From: Aplectana chamaeleonis
Taxonomy: Eukaryota; Nematoda; Chromadorea; Rhabditida; Cosmocercidae
Assembly (NCBI GenBank): GCA_029168955.1
Contig: JAPDOI010001536.1
Span: forward strand, 92,501 to 156,500
Reading direction: 5' to 3'
Length of the DNA: 64,000 bases
The notes below the pieces were generated by a model, which ran no database searches, was not told where the DNA came from, and worked only from the letters and a program-made list of their open reading frames with translations. The position numbers and the translations under genes are program-made. Numbering within the stretch: position 1 is the first letter of the stretch; every line of letters starts with the position of its first letter. Below, piece by piece: positions 44,931 through 56,345 of the stretch.

Positions 44931-47399
44931 AGGAAATTTCTCATGACCTAGGCAGATCACTTCATTAAGAATAGTGAATTTTAAAAGGAGGTCATCTAAC
45001 GAAAAAAATGTTTCAAAATTGATGATTAAAAAGAAAAATATACTGAATGCAAAGAAAGAGGATTGAGAAAACGTCAAATTTTAAAGTTGCAAGTCTATAG
45101 GGAACCTTCTCCATTCCCCACTCAGGTATCCTAAACAGCCTTCACCCCTCGGACCGTTGTCTCCACCCCAACGAACCTATGCGATGGACTCAAATATCCT
45201 ACTCTCATGAATCCTAGCTTTCAAAATTGAAGACTTTCGGCGAGACCACGCCTGAGAAAGGTGTGATCCCGCATACTGTAGCGGTCTTCGGCGTTCATCT
45301 GAGATAGTGAAAAATTGTTTCCAGGGTAAATCAACCACGCTAGACTCAAATATCAACTCTCGTGACTCATAGAAATTATTTGCAGAAATCACTTAGCATT
45401 TAGGAGTCAAATTGCTGTGGACATTTTACATGCAGGATTCATATATCTTGACTATTATTCTGAGAAGACCTTAACTTCACCTTAAACTTCCTAATTGAAC
45501 TCCGCGACTCGTAAATGTGGTAAACCAGCCTTTCAGGAAAATCGCAATCTATATTTGAAATGTACGTGAAAAACTGTTCCTGACGGTTTTTACTCACAAA
45601 CACGTTGCCACCCTTCCTGAGCTATGACCCCACCCCTGTGGGGGCCCACACTCGAGGCACACACAAAGGTGTTAAATGTCCATTTGACAACTTGTGATCA
45701 TTTGTAATGCTCTAAAAACGGCATAGCTCCTGGAAAACATTAAATACTCGCATAATTTTGAAACTTACTCCTATTTTTTCTTTAATAAAGGTTTTATGAT
45801 TTTTATCCGGACTTGGGCAGGTCCGAGTTGCAGGTTTTCTGCTTTGTTTTTCTACTCATTGTGCTCTCACGATTCTAAACCCCTAGCCGCTCCGGCTGAT
45901 AATTGGAGCCGCCCGACAGTCCCTTGCTGTTACTGTACGGGCTCCTCAAGTCGGCTCCTATGCGCGAAAGAATAAACAGGAGGAGCCCGGTTAGCAACAG
46001 CAGCCACTCGGACATCGGGAAAACCACAAAAACGATTTAAGTGTGCTAGCGGAGGTTAGGCACCGTAATCGTTGCCGTGAAATCAAATGCATTGGGAGTG
46101 TTGGTTGCCGCCAAAACAACTGAATGGTCGGCGATTAATAATTTTTAAACCCTCATCATTCCTTATGGGCTTTTTGAAGAGATTCACGAACAGGACGGGT
46201 GTTATCGCAGTAGAGCGGTGGGGGGGGGGGGGGGCACTTGGCCAGCGCACTTGGCCACGCCCAATGGTCAGTGCGGAGACGAATTTATAACACCAACCCG
46301 TGGTTTCCTCCCCTTCCAAAATCAGTAAAGCCGTTGCGGGACGGAAAAATGGGCGTGGCCAAACGCAACATTCATGTTCCCCCCTATAGCGATATCACCA
46401 ATTCCTGAATTAGGTCTCGGACACTATAGTACCCCATTTTATTAGAGTGCAACGGTCCGGAGCAATAAAAAGGTGAAAAAATTCTCAGTTGCCGTCAAAT
46501 TAGTTGTTTGGTGTGCAAACAACAGCGGCCGAGCATTTATTGACACGGCTAAGATTACGGTACCTATTCTCCGCTAGCACACTAAAATCTCCTATTCTCC
46601 GCTAGCACACTAAAATCTATCTTGTGGAAAAACCAGGGAGTCTGGCTGATTCGGTGCCTAACAAGATAATGATAGGAGAAATACCCTCATCAGCAGGTAG
46701 CTATGGATGCAGGAACATGATTTCAAGGAAATCCGCTCTAATCGTGAACAGTTTATTACCATGAAATTTCTAGAAAAATCATAGGAAACTGCTCCGGTCA
46801 AAGGAGTCGTATGTGTAGTGTAGTTGATCTATCTGGCCCACAAGAATCGATGACAATTTACGTCGAGGTTGGTCTCTTCCACACTGCTCGACCACCCACC
46901 GCTGCCATCACTGCGAGTGATTTACTCAATTTCATTGCCATTTTTTTCAATTCTTCTGCATTCCGTTTACATTCCTTGTATTGAACTTTAGGACTTACTA
47001 GAGATACGCAGTTGAATTGCCTGTATTTTCCTCATTTTCACTATAAGAGATCCGACTGATAGTTCCAAACCCACCGTTTCGCAATCAGAGTTGTCAAATT
47101 GGTTGGTAAAAATTTGCGAAAAAATTGGAGTGAATAGAGATTTGCCACCACAGCGAGGATTCATCAAAAAGCTCCTAGTGCAGTGCATGTTTTGACTGGT
47201 TTTTATGAAACGCTTTGAAATGTGGTGTTAATGTGTCGAAGCATGAAATCTCTAATGGACATTCTAACAAGGGATCACTGCGAACTCAGAGTGGAGTATT
47301 GAAAAACGGTGTTCTGAGGGTTGTAGAGGGCCTAAAAACATTTTTAGATTTAAATAATTCCTTCAGTCCTCACGGGTAAATCAAAAACGATCACAACAA
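44931..47399. other. No gene; short tandem duplication and a poly-G tract
   Basis: A G run of 16 at about 46222-46237. A 29-base unit with ATTCTCCGCTAGCACACTAA is duplicated head to tail at about 46562-46619. GGTGTGATCCC and similar words occur in otherwise unrecognised sequence. No ORF has domain support. Confidence 0.4.
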
Positions 47400-48010
47400 T
47401 GGGTTGCGGTAGGTAAAATGCCATTCACTGCACCCTAATCTGGCGAATACCGCTAAAAACTGGAAGCGGACCTCAGATTCATGTTCAGCGCCCCAAATTA
47501 CACCCTGCGTGGAGCTTGGGCGAAAAAAATTTCGACCTCTGAACCCCCAGAAATGGCATTGAGCTTACATACCTCATGGGGCTCCAAAGGCCAAAAAAAT
47601 CTAAGGCCCAAACTTTGCTCTCGGAGGTTATTTAAAGTCCTTATAAGGAGTCTGAGCTCAGTTTATCGATTTTTGACAGATTACTGTACATTACGGTGGG
47701 TATACGGTAGTTGGGTCAAAGTCTCAGATTTGACTCAAAATTTTTGAACGGGGGTTACTTGGGGTGCTGAATACGAATTTGATGTTCATTTGTCAATTTC
47801 CAAATTATTGAAGTAGGTTTAGGCCTTCTATGGCATGCCAACTACCTTATTCTACAGTAAATCTCAGAATTCCGACAAACGATCTCTGGATTCTTGCTGA
47901 GAACCCTAGATACATACAAGTTTTGAGCCGAATCCAGAAAAAAATTTCCAAGCCACCCTGGAAACTCCTGATGGGTACCCTTGCCTTGCCGCAAGGCTTT
48001 GAAAAACGCC
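47400..48010 (+). repeat. Dispersed repeat D, copy 2
   Basis: Holds TTACGGTGGGTATACGGTAG, GTCAAAGTCTCAGATTTGA and GTGCTGAATACGAATTTGAT, shared with 60.97-61.10 kb on the same strand and with 36.1-36.6 kb inverted. Confidence 0.7.
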
Positions 48011-48471
48011 TATAACTTTTTTTTTCAGAGTGGTTTATTTTTTTTTCAGAGAAGCTGTGAACAGCTTACTTGAATTCTACGTCCAAAATGGCTCCAGAAA
48101 AGTAGATTTAATACAGAACAGCCACGCCGACTAAAAGTAGTTCCCTTGTAAGATGCGATTCCAGAACAGTGGTTCGCTTCTAACCGATATTTTGGAGTTG
48201 ATAATGAAACACTTGCTTTGAGTCTTTCTTCCATGCGCTAATAAATTAGGTTGCTTCATAGGATCTTCTAGTTTAGATACTCCCACTTCTGTTTATAATA
48301 ATTATGTATATAGTGAAACGTTTTGTACTCCTTTCCTGCCTTCCCATTACATATACGTAAAGTATAAATTGCTTCAACATGAGAATAATTGATGGGGAAG
48401 CCTCAATTCATACGATTGGAAGTTGTAATGCTTATCACAAACCTCTCAGAATATGTCCTCATTTCAAAGAC

Positions 48472-48684
48472 ATGAACTCTAGAGGTCAGCCGCTCCTAAT
48501 TCTCAACTTGACTCCACCGCTTAAAACCATTTATAACTCAATTTCAGTTGAACGTTTTTTCGGGTACCTCGTTCTATTTGCGATATTCTCGTCGTCGTAC
48601 TCTTTACGATGTTGGGTTGATGAAGATGGAAAATTCGTGATGAAGGAAACTCGTCCTTTCGAAGGTCGCCTTGAATTTCTTCCA
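48472..48684 (+). CDS. Ly6-like secreted protein paralogue, exons 1-2
   Basis: Exon 1 is 48472-48484 (13 bases, ATGAACTCT), intron 48485-48547 (63 bases, acceptor ATTTCAG), exon 2 48548-48684 (137 bases, donor GTAAGA). Exon sizes and phases equal those at 9903-10113, and homology extends about 80 bases upstream and past the donor. It encodes a signal peptide with core FFGYLVLFAIF and a mature start LRCWVDEDGKFVMKE. Downstream exons 3 and 4 were not found before the window ends. A TA-flanked MITE lies 180 bases downstream, so this may be an isolated duplicate or the start of a gene that continues beyond. An unspliced 176-codon frame (48379-48909) also covers the region but runs into the MITE. 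Confidence 0.5.
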
Positions 48685-48866
48685 GTAAGAAATCCAGGAT
48701 TTTACACTCGTTTTTTCAACCTAAGTATTCATGAGCACGGCCCCTATGACATGTCACTCTCTCTCTTCTTTCGCACCGCATTCGCTAGCGCATGTATCAA
48801 ACTCAAAGAGACGTCAGCGTCAGCGTCTCATCTTCCGTTCACTAAATCAACCTTCCTGCAGTATTA

Positions 48867-49425
48867 CTGTACGGCATGTGGATTGAATCCACACCGCGGG
48901 TGTGGCTAAGGAGCAGTTCGGCTGGCACAAGCGACGGAAAAACGCTGCGCGTGCTCATCGTCCTCGGGGCGCGTTAACCGAGGGCCCTCAAAAAAAGGCA
49001 TCGTTGCCCCAGTCTAGCCGTCAGCCCTTTTCAGTTTTCTGCATTTAATTCATGTCTTTTTTGTTTATAATGTCCTTTTTCAGACGCACTGCTTCTGATA
49101 CCTTCGTTTCAGTGGAATTCACATTTTTTATACAAGTTTTTTTGGAGTTCTTTTTGATTGCTTCTTGGAGCGGATTGGGAGATGATGATATTGATTCCGA
49201 CGCTGACCCTACGTCTGACACAATAGAAACATGAACAAAATGCAAAAAACGATAAAGCGGATTGGCTAAAATGGAACAACAACAACTTAATTCGGGTGCC
49301 CTCGGTTAACGCGCCCCAAGGACGATGACCGCGCACAGCGCTTTTCCGTCGCGCGCCTCGTGTGTACCAGCCGAACTGCTCCTTAGCCACACCCACGGTG
49401 TGGATTCGATGTACATGCCTTACTG
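48867..49425. mobile_element. TA-flanked MITE with about 130-bp TIRs
   Basis: The arms run from 48867 (CTGTACGGCATGTGGATT) to about 48990 and from about 49297 to 49425 (ending GCCTTACTG), with TA outside each. Shared parts include GGTGTGGCTAAGGAGCAGTT and GGGCGCGTTAACCGAGGGC. The 310-base interior is AT-rich. Confidence 0.85.
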
Positions 49426-49678
49426 TACCTCCGACTACATACAAGGCCACTCTGTTAGAAGGTTGGCACTAGAGTGTTGGATCGAATTATTTCCATTTTC
49501 CGATCAATCCTAATATTTCCTCAGAGCCGAAATGGTTTTAGCTTCTCTTGGTATCAAATATTACGTGAATGGAAAGGTATCCATAACTGATGGAAAAGTA
49601 AATTGCTGTCCAATCACAGATTGGCTAACACCATTTTTTCGAATAGTTCCATAAAAAACTTTTCTTGAAGGAAGTGTT
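49426..49678. other. Spacer, no gene
   Basis: Short unrecognised stretch between two MITEs. Confidence 0.4.
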
Positions 49679-50058
49679 CGCGATAAAATATGCCTGTCCC
49701 TTTTTTTCTCTTTAAATCCCTCTCTGGATTCAGAGTAGTAGAATCTATAAGGGGAATTTGCAAAAAAATCTTTTCCTTGGCGAAATTTCAAGCCTGAGAT
49801 TTCCTGTCTTTTGATGTTGGACGAGCCCACTTTACAAAAACGGCATCGATGATCTCTAACATCAAAAACATAAGCTGGCTGGAAATTGGAATTCAATCGA
49901 TGAGCAATAGCCTTCGAACTGACCAGCTAAAATATTTTTGGCCTCATCTAATCAAAAATTTGAATAAAATGCTTGTTTTCTATGTTCAACTGTTTTTATT
50001 AGTTAATTTTGCCTTCAATTCTGGCTATGTACGTCAATGATTTTTGACTCTACACACT
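49679..50058 (+). mobile_element. TTAA MITE family B, right end truncated
   Basis: Starts AGGAAGTGTTCGCGATAAAA after TTGA. It is collinear with 23980-24360 (TTTTGATGTTGGACGAGCCC, CGGCATCGATGA, CAACTGTTTTTATTAGTTAA) and stops near 50058, so the right end is missing. The truncation point adjoins the inverted-repeat element at 50103. Confidence 0.8.
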
Positions 50059-50102
50059 CACAATCAGATGAAAACAGCCCACTTCCCGCCGGCCAAGTCG
50101 GG

Positions 50103-50917
50103 CTACTCAGACAGTAGGTGCGGACGGACCGCTGGCAATCAAGGCCTCTCCGGGCGGTACGCCGGCAAGTTGCGGGCGGATCGCTGCTCATCGGGACCTC
50201 GGCGGGCGGATCGCTGCCTCTCGTCTCAGCGGGCGGATGGCTGCGTTTTGGCGGGCGGATAGCGGCACCTGGGAAAGTTGATCACGCTAGCGGGCGGATC
50301 GCCGGCAAGCTCTCAAGCGGCGATCCGCCCGCCAGGGCTTTGATAGTCAGCGATCCGCCCGCCACTGCTTTGATAGCCAGCGATCCGCCCGCTCAAGTTT
50401 TACACGGTGAAACTTGTCAATCATTGACAAGTTCTTTTCTGTTATCACTATTATGCTCAGAGCAAACAAACCGAATGGTTTAAAAGGCGCTCCATCGCAC
50501 TGACTGCTAACTCGGCATTTCGAGGCCGATCCTGGAAGGTGACTTCAAGTCACCTCTGGAGGATCACTCAGAGGCCGAAGGATAATTTTTGTCAGCTGAG
50601 AGGATGGTCCCCACGGCTAGGGGGGGATGGTCCCGCACACGGAGACCGTGGTGGGAACCACCGGGAACCAACATGTGGCATCGAGGGAGGATCGCTGGCT
50701 AATGGCGGGCGGCTCGCTGGCTAACGGTGGGCGGATTGCCGGCTACTGGCGGGCGGATCGCTGGCTACTGGCTACTGGCGGGCGGATCATTGGCTACTGC
50801 CGGGCGGATCGCTGGATACTGGCGGGCGGATCGCTGGCTACTGGCGGGCGGATGGCGGGGGGATGTCAACCCGCCCGCCAAAAGCCAGCGATCCGCCTGC
50901 ACCTACTGTCTGAGTAG
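50103..50917. mobile_element. TIR element made of GCGGGCGGATCGC repeats
   Basis: Ends CTACTCAGACAGTAGGTGC and GCACCTACTGTCTGAGTAG are perfect inverted repeats over 19 bases, extending imperfectly through CGGA(C/T)CGCTGGC. Inside, GGCGGGCGGATCGCTGGCTA-type units run forward at 50166-50310 and 50700-50860 and inverted (GCGATCCGCCCGCC) at 50318-50395 and 50868-50890. A unique middle part (50400-50690) separates them. No gene is supported; frames there are repeat-derived. Confidence 0.85.
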
Positions 50918-51152
50918 TCGAATTCGCGCGGCGCCAATTTCGTGGGCGCGGCGCAGCGCCCCACTTCCCGCGGAAAGAGAGGTTTTACCGTCTGCCCGCG
51001 GACTGTCGGCGGGCAGTTGGCTATTCCTGGAGTCATCGAACACTCAGTCCTCGATTCCCACTTCGATGTCATCATTGCACCACCCACTAGATTGGAACCA
51101 ATGAACGATTGCTGAGCAGAGAACGCTGTCTTGAGACTCTTTCCGAAACCCA

Positions 51153-51560
51153 GCAAATGTCCCAACTTTCTACAACTATCGGGATTCATCATGGCCGGCC
51201 TCTCGACATATCCGACAATCGCCTTGTTCCAAATGATCGAACTTTTGATCTATCCAGAATATCAACTTTTCGATTAATCGACTAACTCGGTTCAATCTAA
51301 GTCGACCTTCTTCGATAGAATAATGACTCGGTCATCCAGCTGAGCCCAAGTGTACGGGCAAGTGGGCTAAGCTGAATGATCGATTCATTATCCTATTGAA
51401 AAAAGGTCGACTTAGCTTTCATCGATTTGATCGATGATTCGAAAAGTTCAATATCTGGATAGATCAAAAAGTCGATCAATCGGAAAAGGGCGGAGGTCGG
51501 ATATGTCGAGAAGCCGGCCATGATGAATCTCGATAATTGAAGAAAGTTGGGACATTCGCT
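51153..51560. mobile_element. Long imperfect palindrome (foldback element)
   Basis: The left arm from AGCAAATGTCCCAACTTTC, through CATGGCCGGC, GGTCGAC words and GACTCGG, is matched inverted up to GTTGGGACATTCGCT at 51560. The arms are about 190 bases around a centre with CCCAAGTGTACGGGCAAGTGGG-like symmetry at about 51346-51370. The 190 bases between 50918 and 51152 hold nothing recognised. Confidence 0.8.
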
Positions 51561-52214
51561 GAAAGCACGCATAAAATCTGTCCAAAGGCGGTTGTCTGCC
51601 CAAGCGGTCGGCGTGCGTGTCGAGAATAAAAAAAAAAGAAAAAAGTCGTGATCGTGAAAAAAGACGTAATTAATTAATTACCTATTTATTTATATATTAT
51701 TTACTTTATTTATTGTAACACACTTTAACAACATAATCATGAAATGGAATATACGAACCGCCCCCCCTCCCCCACCGAACCGCAAACTTTTCTGCTTTTT
51801 TCATTTCTGCTTTTTGATTTTATAAATATGCGACTCATCAAGTATTTCATATGTTGTCGAAAAGTCGGATATTCGAAACAAATTTCATTTGGGACGAGTA
51901 TAGCAGGGATATGTAAAGTCTTAAAAAGTCCGAAGAATAAACCGTAGATCAATACTAACAGCACTGAGTAATGGAGGAAGGGTAAGACTTCAAGGTGATA
52001 TCATAGAATTCGAACTAGGCGAAAACTGATCAGGCCAATCTCTGAGTTTTAGCCGTAACAGCCTTGAAATGCCTGCTAGCCGCGTAATAGCTGTGAAAAT
52101 AGCCGCGAATTAACGCTTGCCGCGAATTAGCCGCTAAACAGCCGAAAAATAATGATCTCCAGGTAGATATATTGCGCATTCCAAAGGCAATATTCAGAAC
52201 TCAACACCTCCGTC
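51561..52214. other. No gene; simple AT repeats
   Basis: A TTAATTAATTA/TTTATTTA-rich tract at about 51668-51715. From 52060 GCCGCGAATTA-type words are repeated four times (TAGCCGCGTAATAGC, TAGCCGCGAATTAACGC and others). Confidence 0.45.
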
Positions 52215-52236
52215 GGTTCAGTTACCCAAGTTTAAG
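52215..52236 (+). ncRNA. SL1-like spliced-leader sequence, 19/22
   Basis: Starts GGTTCAGTTACC and ends AAGTTTAAG; it differs from SL1 at positions 5, 7 and 20, and is followed by GTTCTTGG, keeping the GT donor. CCAAG in the leader can pair with CTTGG after the donor, a stem-loop I-like fold. The surrounding sequence is not the 27/62-kb element. A possible Sm-like CTTTTAG lies about 100 bases downstream, but it is weak. It could be a diverged SL RNA gene or pseudogene. Confidence 0.5.
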
Positions 52237-52586
52237 GTTCTTGGTCCTCGTTCAGCCTCTTGAGGCCCCGCCGAATCGCTGGATGGTGGCTTGGCGAACC
52301 GGCGACGGTTGAGTCTGAGCTACTTTTAGTCACTTCTCAATACTTCTCGGTTATATCTCGTCTATTTCTCAGCTTATTCTTGTCCGTTTCGTCAAAATCC
52401 GAGAAATAGCCTAGAAATAGCAAATGAAAGGAAATACAGGCATGGGACAACTTGTCCACCAATTTTTCGCCTTGGAATAACAGGCTTTTTTTAGGAGCCA
52501 GAAATCCTTTGGTAGGGGGTCTTGAACGATTTTAAAGATACCACTGTTATCATATTATGCATGAACACTGAAAAACAATTTTCCAG

Positions 52587-53106
52587 GTTTACTCTGCCTT
52601 TAAAGGCACTGTCCAACCTCAGGTTCGATTTTTCGTTTTTTGGACTATCTTGAGGAAAATTTCACGCTGATCACGATGGTGTCTGCAGAATCGCTCAGAA
52701 CTCACTGCGAACGGAGTTACGGCTCTTCAGAGATTTCGATTTTGAACGGCTAGAAGTTCGTGAACGAGTTGTCTCGAGCCTATATTTACTCGTTATTCGC
52801 AGCCATCGTTCTGAAGCAGGCCACAATATAAAGCCACACCGAATACAAACGGAAGAACATAGGTTTTGAATAAAATCATTCGCGCGTCTCTTGCCTATTC
52901 AGGTCGGAAACCTGCCAGTGGGCGTTACCCATTTTTCCTTTCAAGGGGGCGTGGTCGAATTTTTCCTAGCCTTTTCTCGCTTATTTGAGATCTCGCGCTT
53001 GGCAGGGTTGCTACTCATCATGAGCGGTTTACTATACCAAGTTTTACCCCTGAGGTTGGCTGTGCCTTTAAACTGGGTATGGAACCTACTAGCGGCAACG
53101 TACAAG
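52587..53106 (+). CDS. Penultimate exon of an unidentified gene, split by a MITE
   Basis: Exon pieces 52587-52603 and 53072-53106 flank the MITE at 52604-53067 and its duplicated TTAA. The acceptor is CAATTTTCCAG and the donor is ACAAG/GTAAGC. Taken without the insert they form a 52-base open exon that ends in phase 0, ready for the 53152 exon. The right piece encodes NWVWNLLAATYK. With the insert the native frame is broken. A MITE-internal acceptor (CTATTCAG at 52896-52903) could create a new exon 52904-53106 that is open. The protein was not recognised. Confidence 0.5.
52604..53067 (+). mobile_element. TTAA-flanked MITE inside an exon
   Basis: TTAA at 52600-52603 and 53068-53071. The ends AGGCACTGTCCAACCTCAGG and CCTGAGGTTGGCTGTGCCT are inverted repeats. 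It is 464 bases. Its layout resembles family A (TATCTTGAGGA, GAACGAGTTGTC..CGAG, GCAGCCATCGTT), making it a diverged subfamily. Confidence 0.9.
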
Positions 53107-53151
53107 GTAAGCCGTCTTCATGAATGTGTACGTGGAGACTATTGTGTTTAG

Positions 53152-53226
53152 ATCATCGACCGACCTATGATCGATGCGTTGACCATGCCCGTCCTGCGTC
53201 CCATTGCACCTGTCGCCTACCAATGA
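53152..53226 (+). CDS. Terminal exon of the same unidentified gene
   Basis: A 45-base intron (53107-53151, GTAAGC to TGTTTAG) precedes a 75-base exon encoding IIDRPMIDALTMPVLRP, IAPVAYQ and a TGA stop at 53224-53226. Phase 0 joins it to the exon ending 53106. The tiny intron with consensus ends is typical of nematode genes. The product family was not recognised, and upstream exons were not found. Confidence 0.55.
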   Translation: MIDRPMIDALTMPVLRPIAPVAYQ

Positions 53227-54206
53227 TTCGCGGTTCACCGTCCATTTCAGGCTACATTATTCAAACTAATTTCTATCTAATATTGTACTTTATACGTGAT
53301 TTCTGTCATTTTCATCTGCTACTTATCATTATTTGTCCAAAAGTGTTGGTTTCTTTGTACATTCGTTCATTTCTCAATCATAACTTCTATTTAATGTGGA
53401 AATTGATCGCATTTTGAAGTAACCTGACTTTTCTATCCTCCCTGTTGTTTGACTTTACGTTTTTTTTCTTATTTTATGTCGGTCTTCCTCTATTGGAAGG
53501 ATTTCGCACTTTTTTCTACAGTTTCTCCAAATGAGTCCGCCATTTCTGGCACCTTCAGGAGTGCGTATCGAAACTACGAAGTTCCTCTTATACTTGGATT
53601 CGCTACCATAGATACACATTTTTGAATGGTTCTCCCAATTTATTCTCGGGGTTTTCTCCAAATAGCTAGTCATTTTCGGTAACAATGGTCACCTAACAAC
53701 TGGTAGTCCATTACTTCTTAACCGTGCGCTTAGTACCGATCTTTTCGAAATATTCACATACAACAAAAATCGCAAAAAAATTTTCGCTGTCATCTGAAAA
53801 AGAATAACTGTTCTGTAGGGTTTCATAACGAGCGTAGCAAAAAGTGTCAAGAATTGAGAGAAGAGCGTGATTTTATTTGGACACGGCCATTTCTTCAGAA
53901 ATACCGCGGTATCCATACACGAACACCCTTCGTGCTACGTACCTATAAATGAGCAGAGTATCTGGCGTTGTGGCCCCACCAGACGAAAACGGAAAATTTG
54001 ATCTTTCTTCTGTAGTTCAGGACAGGCATGTCGCGTACGGGAGGAGCCCGGCCTGTCGTAGCGACCGATTTGGGTTGCCGGATCTCCTCGTCGCGGACTA
54101 CATCGGCGGTGTCGTGTGTCTTCCGGCTGACAATTGCCCTCCGGTACAATCCCCTTTCGGGTAAGGTACCTTCAATGTGGGGATCACCTGACAGGCTGCC
54201 GTGTGA
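53227..54206. other. 3' flank, no gene confirmed
   Basis: Pyrimidine-rich sequence after the terminal exon. A 71-codon plus frame (53949-54164, starting MSRVSGVVAPPDENG) lies against the LTR and has no recognised domain. Its GC content is closer to the LTR element than to the surroundings, so it may belong to an older insertion. Confidence 0.35.
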
Positions 54207-54831
54207 GTACTGGGACAAACACCTGCCTGCGTATTAGCGCATTGCGTAACACAGCACAAGAATATAAATTATAACCCTTTTATCCTTATGACACTAAAAC
54301 CTTAGGTATTTACTGGGTTCGCCTTTACAAACACTTAAGGTTCCCTTTGGCTCATATCCACAGACGCGTATTATAGTAGCGAAGTATACCACGGCGTAAT
54401 AGACAAGCGGAGTACGTGGTAGCGTATTATCGCACCTCTTCCACTAGTCAACCGCACATCCCTGCGGTGACTAATACCAGAAGCCGATGTGGCTCCACCA
54501 ACCTCCAGGCCGCTCGACCAAAGTCGAGCCGGCGCCCGAATGCCGGCTTCCTCAACAGCAAAGGCTACTGGAGGACGGAGTCACCGGTTCCGGGGTCTCC
54601 CGGGAGGCCATCACTGCCGAAGCAGCGCAGTACCAACGGGTACTGTAGGCCAACGCCATCCGGCGCCGGGCAGACCACTGAACCGAGGACAGCCGCCTTA
54701 TATAGGCAGCGCGGAGGAAGGGGGCGGGGCGCCGCGGCTGGCGCGGGCATGCCCCGCCTCCAAGCGGCTGGCGTAGCGGAAACAGGCCGGGGCCTCACGG
54801 TCCGCCCCCAGCCACCGTCGCATCCGCGACA
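54207..54831 (-). repeat. BEL/Pao element, 3' LTR
   Basis: 625 bases, matching 59659-60283 with about seven substitutions and no indels. In element sense it starts TGTCGCGGATGCGACGG and ends near GTTTGTCCCAGTAC. It contains four GCGTANTA motifs (plus strand). The 169-codon frame inside occurs identically in both LTRs and is not a gene. Confidence 0.9.
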
Positions 54832-56345
54832 CTCCCGACAACAAAAGAATTGCTGCCAGGGGGCCGCAGAAAACGGTGACAACAGGGGCAGGGCCACCGA
54901 GAGGACCCAATTAAGCGAATTATAAATTTATAGAAAAGAAGCAGCAAAAGTTATGCTGCGGGGATGAGCCAGCGTATTATGGACCATCATACAGACATTC
55001 TACCCTACCTAACGAGGCGAACCCTCTCACTCATAACAAGGGCGAAATACGATGCAAAATATGTACACGAGCCCTCGTCAGAAACGGGCTAGAGGGGCAT
55101 AAGGCCTCGCCTCGAAAAAGAACCGGAACATAAAAAAATATATACATACAAGCCCTCAGCAGAAACGGGCTAGAGGGGCTTAAGGCCTCACCTCAAAAAC
55201 AAAGTGGAGGGGCTTAAGGCCACACCTCAAAATACCATATGTACACTATATACAAGCCCTCATCAAAAACGGGCTAGAGGGGCTCAAGGCCTAACCTCAG
55301 AGAAAAAGCGTAGTACATACATGCCCTCGACAGAAACGGGCGAAGGGGGCTTAAGGCCTCACCTCAAAAACCGGTAGATCAAAAAATTAAAACTAAGCCG
55401 AAACTACCTACGGCCCTCAATTAAAACGGGCGAGAGGGGCTTATGGCCTCACCTCTAAAAGCTCACACAAAAACGAGCTACATCACAAAATAAAAACAGC
55501 GAAATAAATGTGAAAAAATACAAGACTAACAACTAGACAAAAACTGAACTAAATAGATCACAAATATTTACAAGCCTTCTTGCGATGCCATCAGGCATAC
55601 CATAGTCGATCCATCCGTCGTATAAAGGGAATATCTATTCATCTAGCCGACTATAGAGCATGCCATCCATCCAGCGCCACAGATCCATCAGAATACCATG
55701 ACGCATCCAACCAGGCATCTCGAAGGCGCGTACTAAGCGTATTAGGCGGCAAACGATCTGGAATTAATCAGATGGAATACAAGATCAAAATATATACAAA
55801 TTTGCCACCAGCGTAGTATAACCTAGCAATGAATGCTAGGCTAAAGCGTAATAAGTCTGACGTGAGTAGATCAGACCTGCGTAGTAGAGTCTGCCTTAGT
55901 GGTCTAGACTGTAAAAACGTATTAGCTAGTCAGCCACTATGGACAGGACTAGGCGTAGTGGATTGCGTACTACAGTATACCACAAGGGAGTTATACCGAG
56001 CGTATTGTAGTCAATATTGACCCGCGTAATAAAGGAAATAAACCATGCGTATTCGAATGGCGTATTACAGCATACCACGAGAAGGGCTATACCGAGCGTA
56101 TTATGGTTAATTATTACTAACCAGCATATTGTGGTTAAGAAAATATTAACCAGCGTAATAAACAAAATTAACCACGCGTAATCAAACGGCGTGTATCATT
56201 GCGTACTAAACAATATTTGCTCGACTAGCGTATTAATAAATGTTGGACATTGGTCCATCCTCCCAACTTCGAGATAGAGAGTAGGACCGCGTTTTGTTTT
56301 TCTGCAGCAAGTATTGATCTTTTGCGTAATACGAGAGATTGCGGA
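54832..56345. repeat. Non-coding 3' region of the BEL/Pao element
   Basis: From about 55060 to 55460 five or six copies of a unit of about 70 bases run: GCCCTC, a spacer, AAACGGGCTAGAGGGGC, TTAAGGCCTCACCTCAAA. GCCC..GGGC and CCTC..GAGG can pair as a hairpin. From 55700 to 56240 GCGTANTA motifs are very dense, about one per 40 bases. This is where the RT core, RNase H end and integrase of a complete element would lie. No ORF is supported. Confidence 0.8.

Noticed and set aside
54416..54925. 169-codon frame, repeated at 59868-60350
   Set aside because: Lies within both LTRs, is Pro/Arg-rich and has no known domain; treated as LTR sequence.
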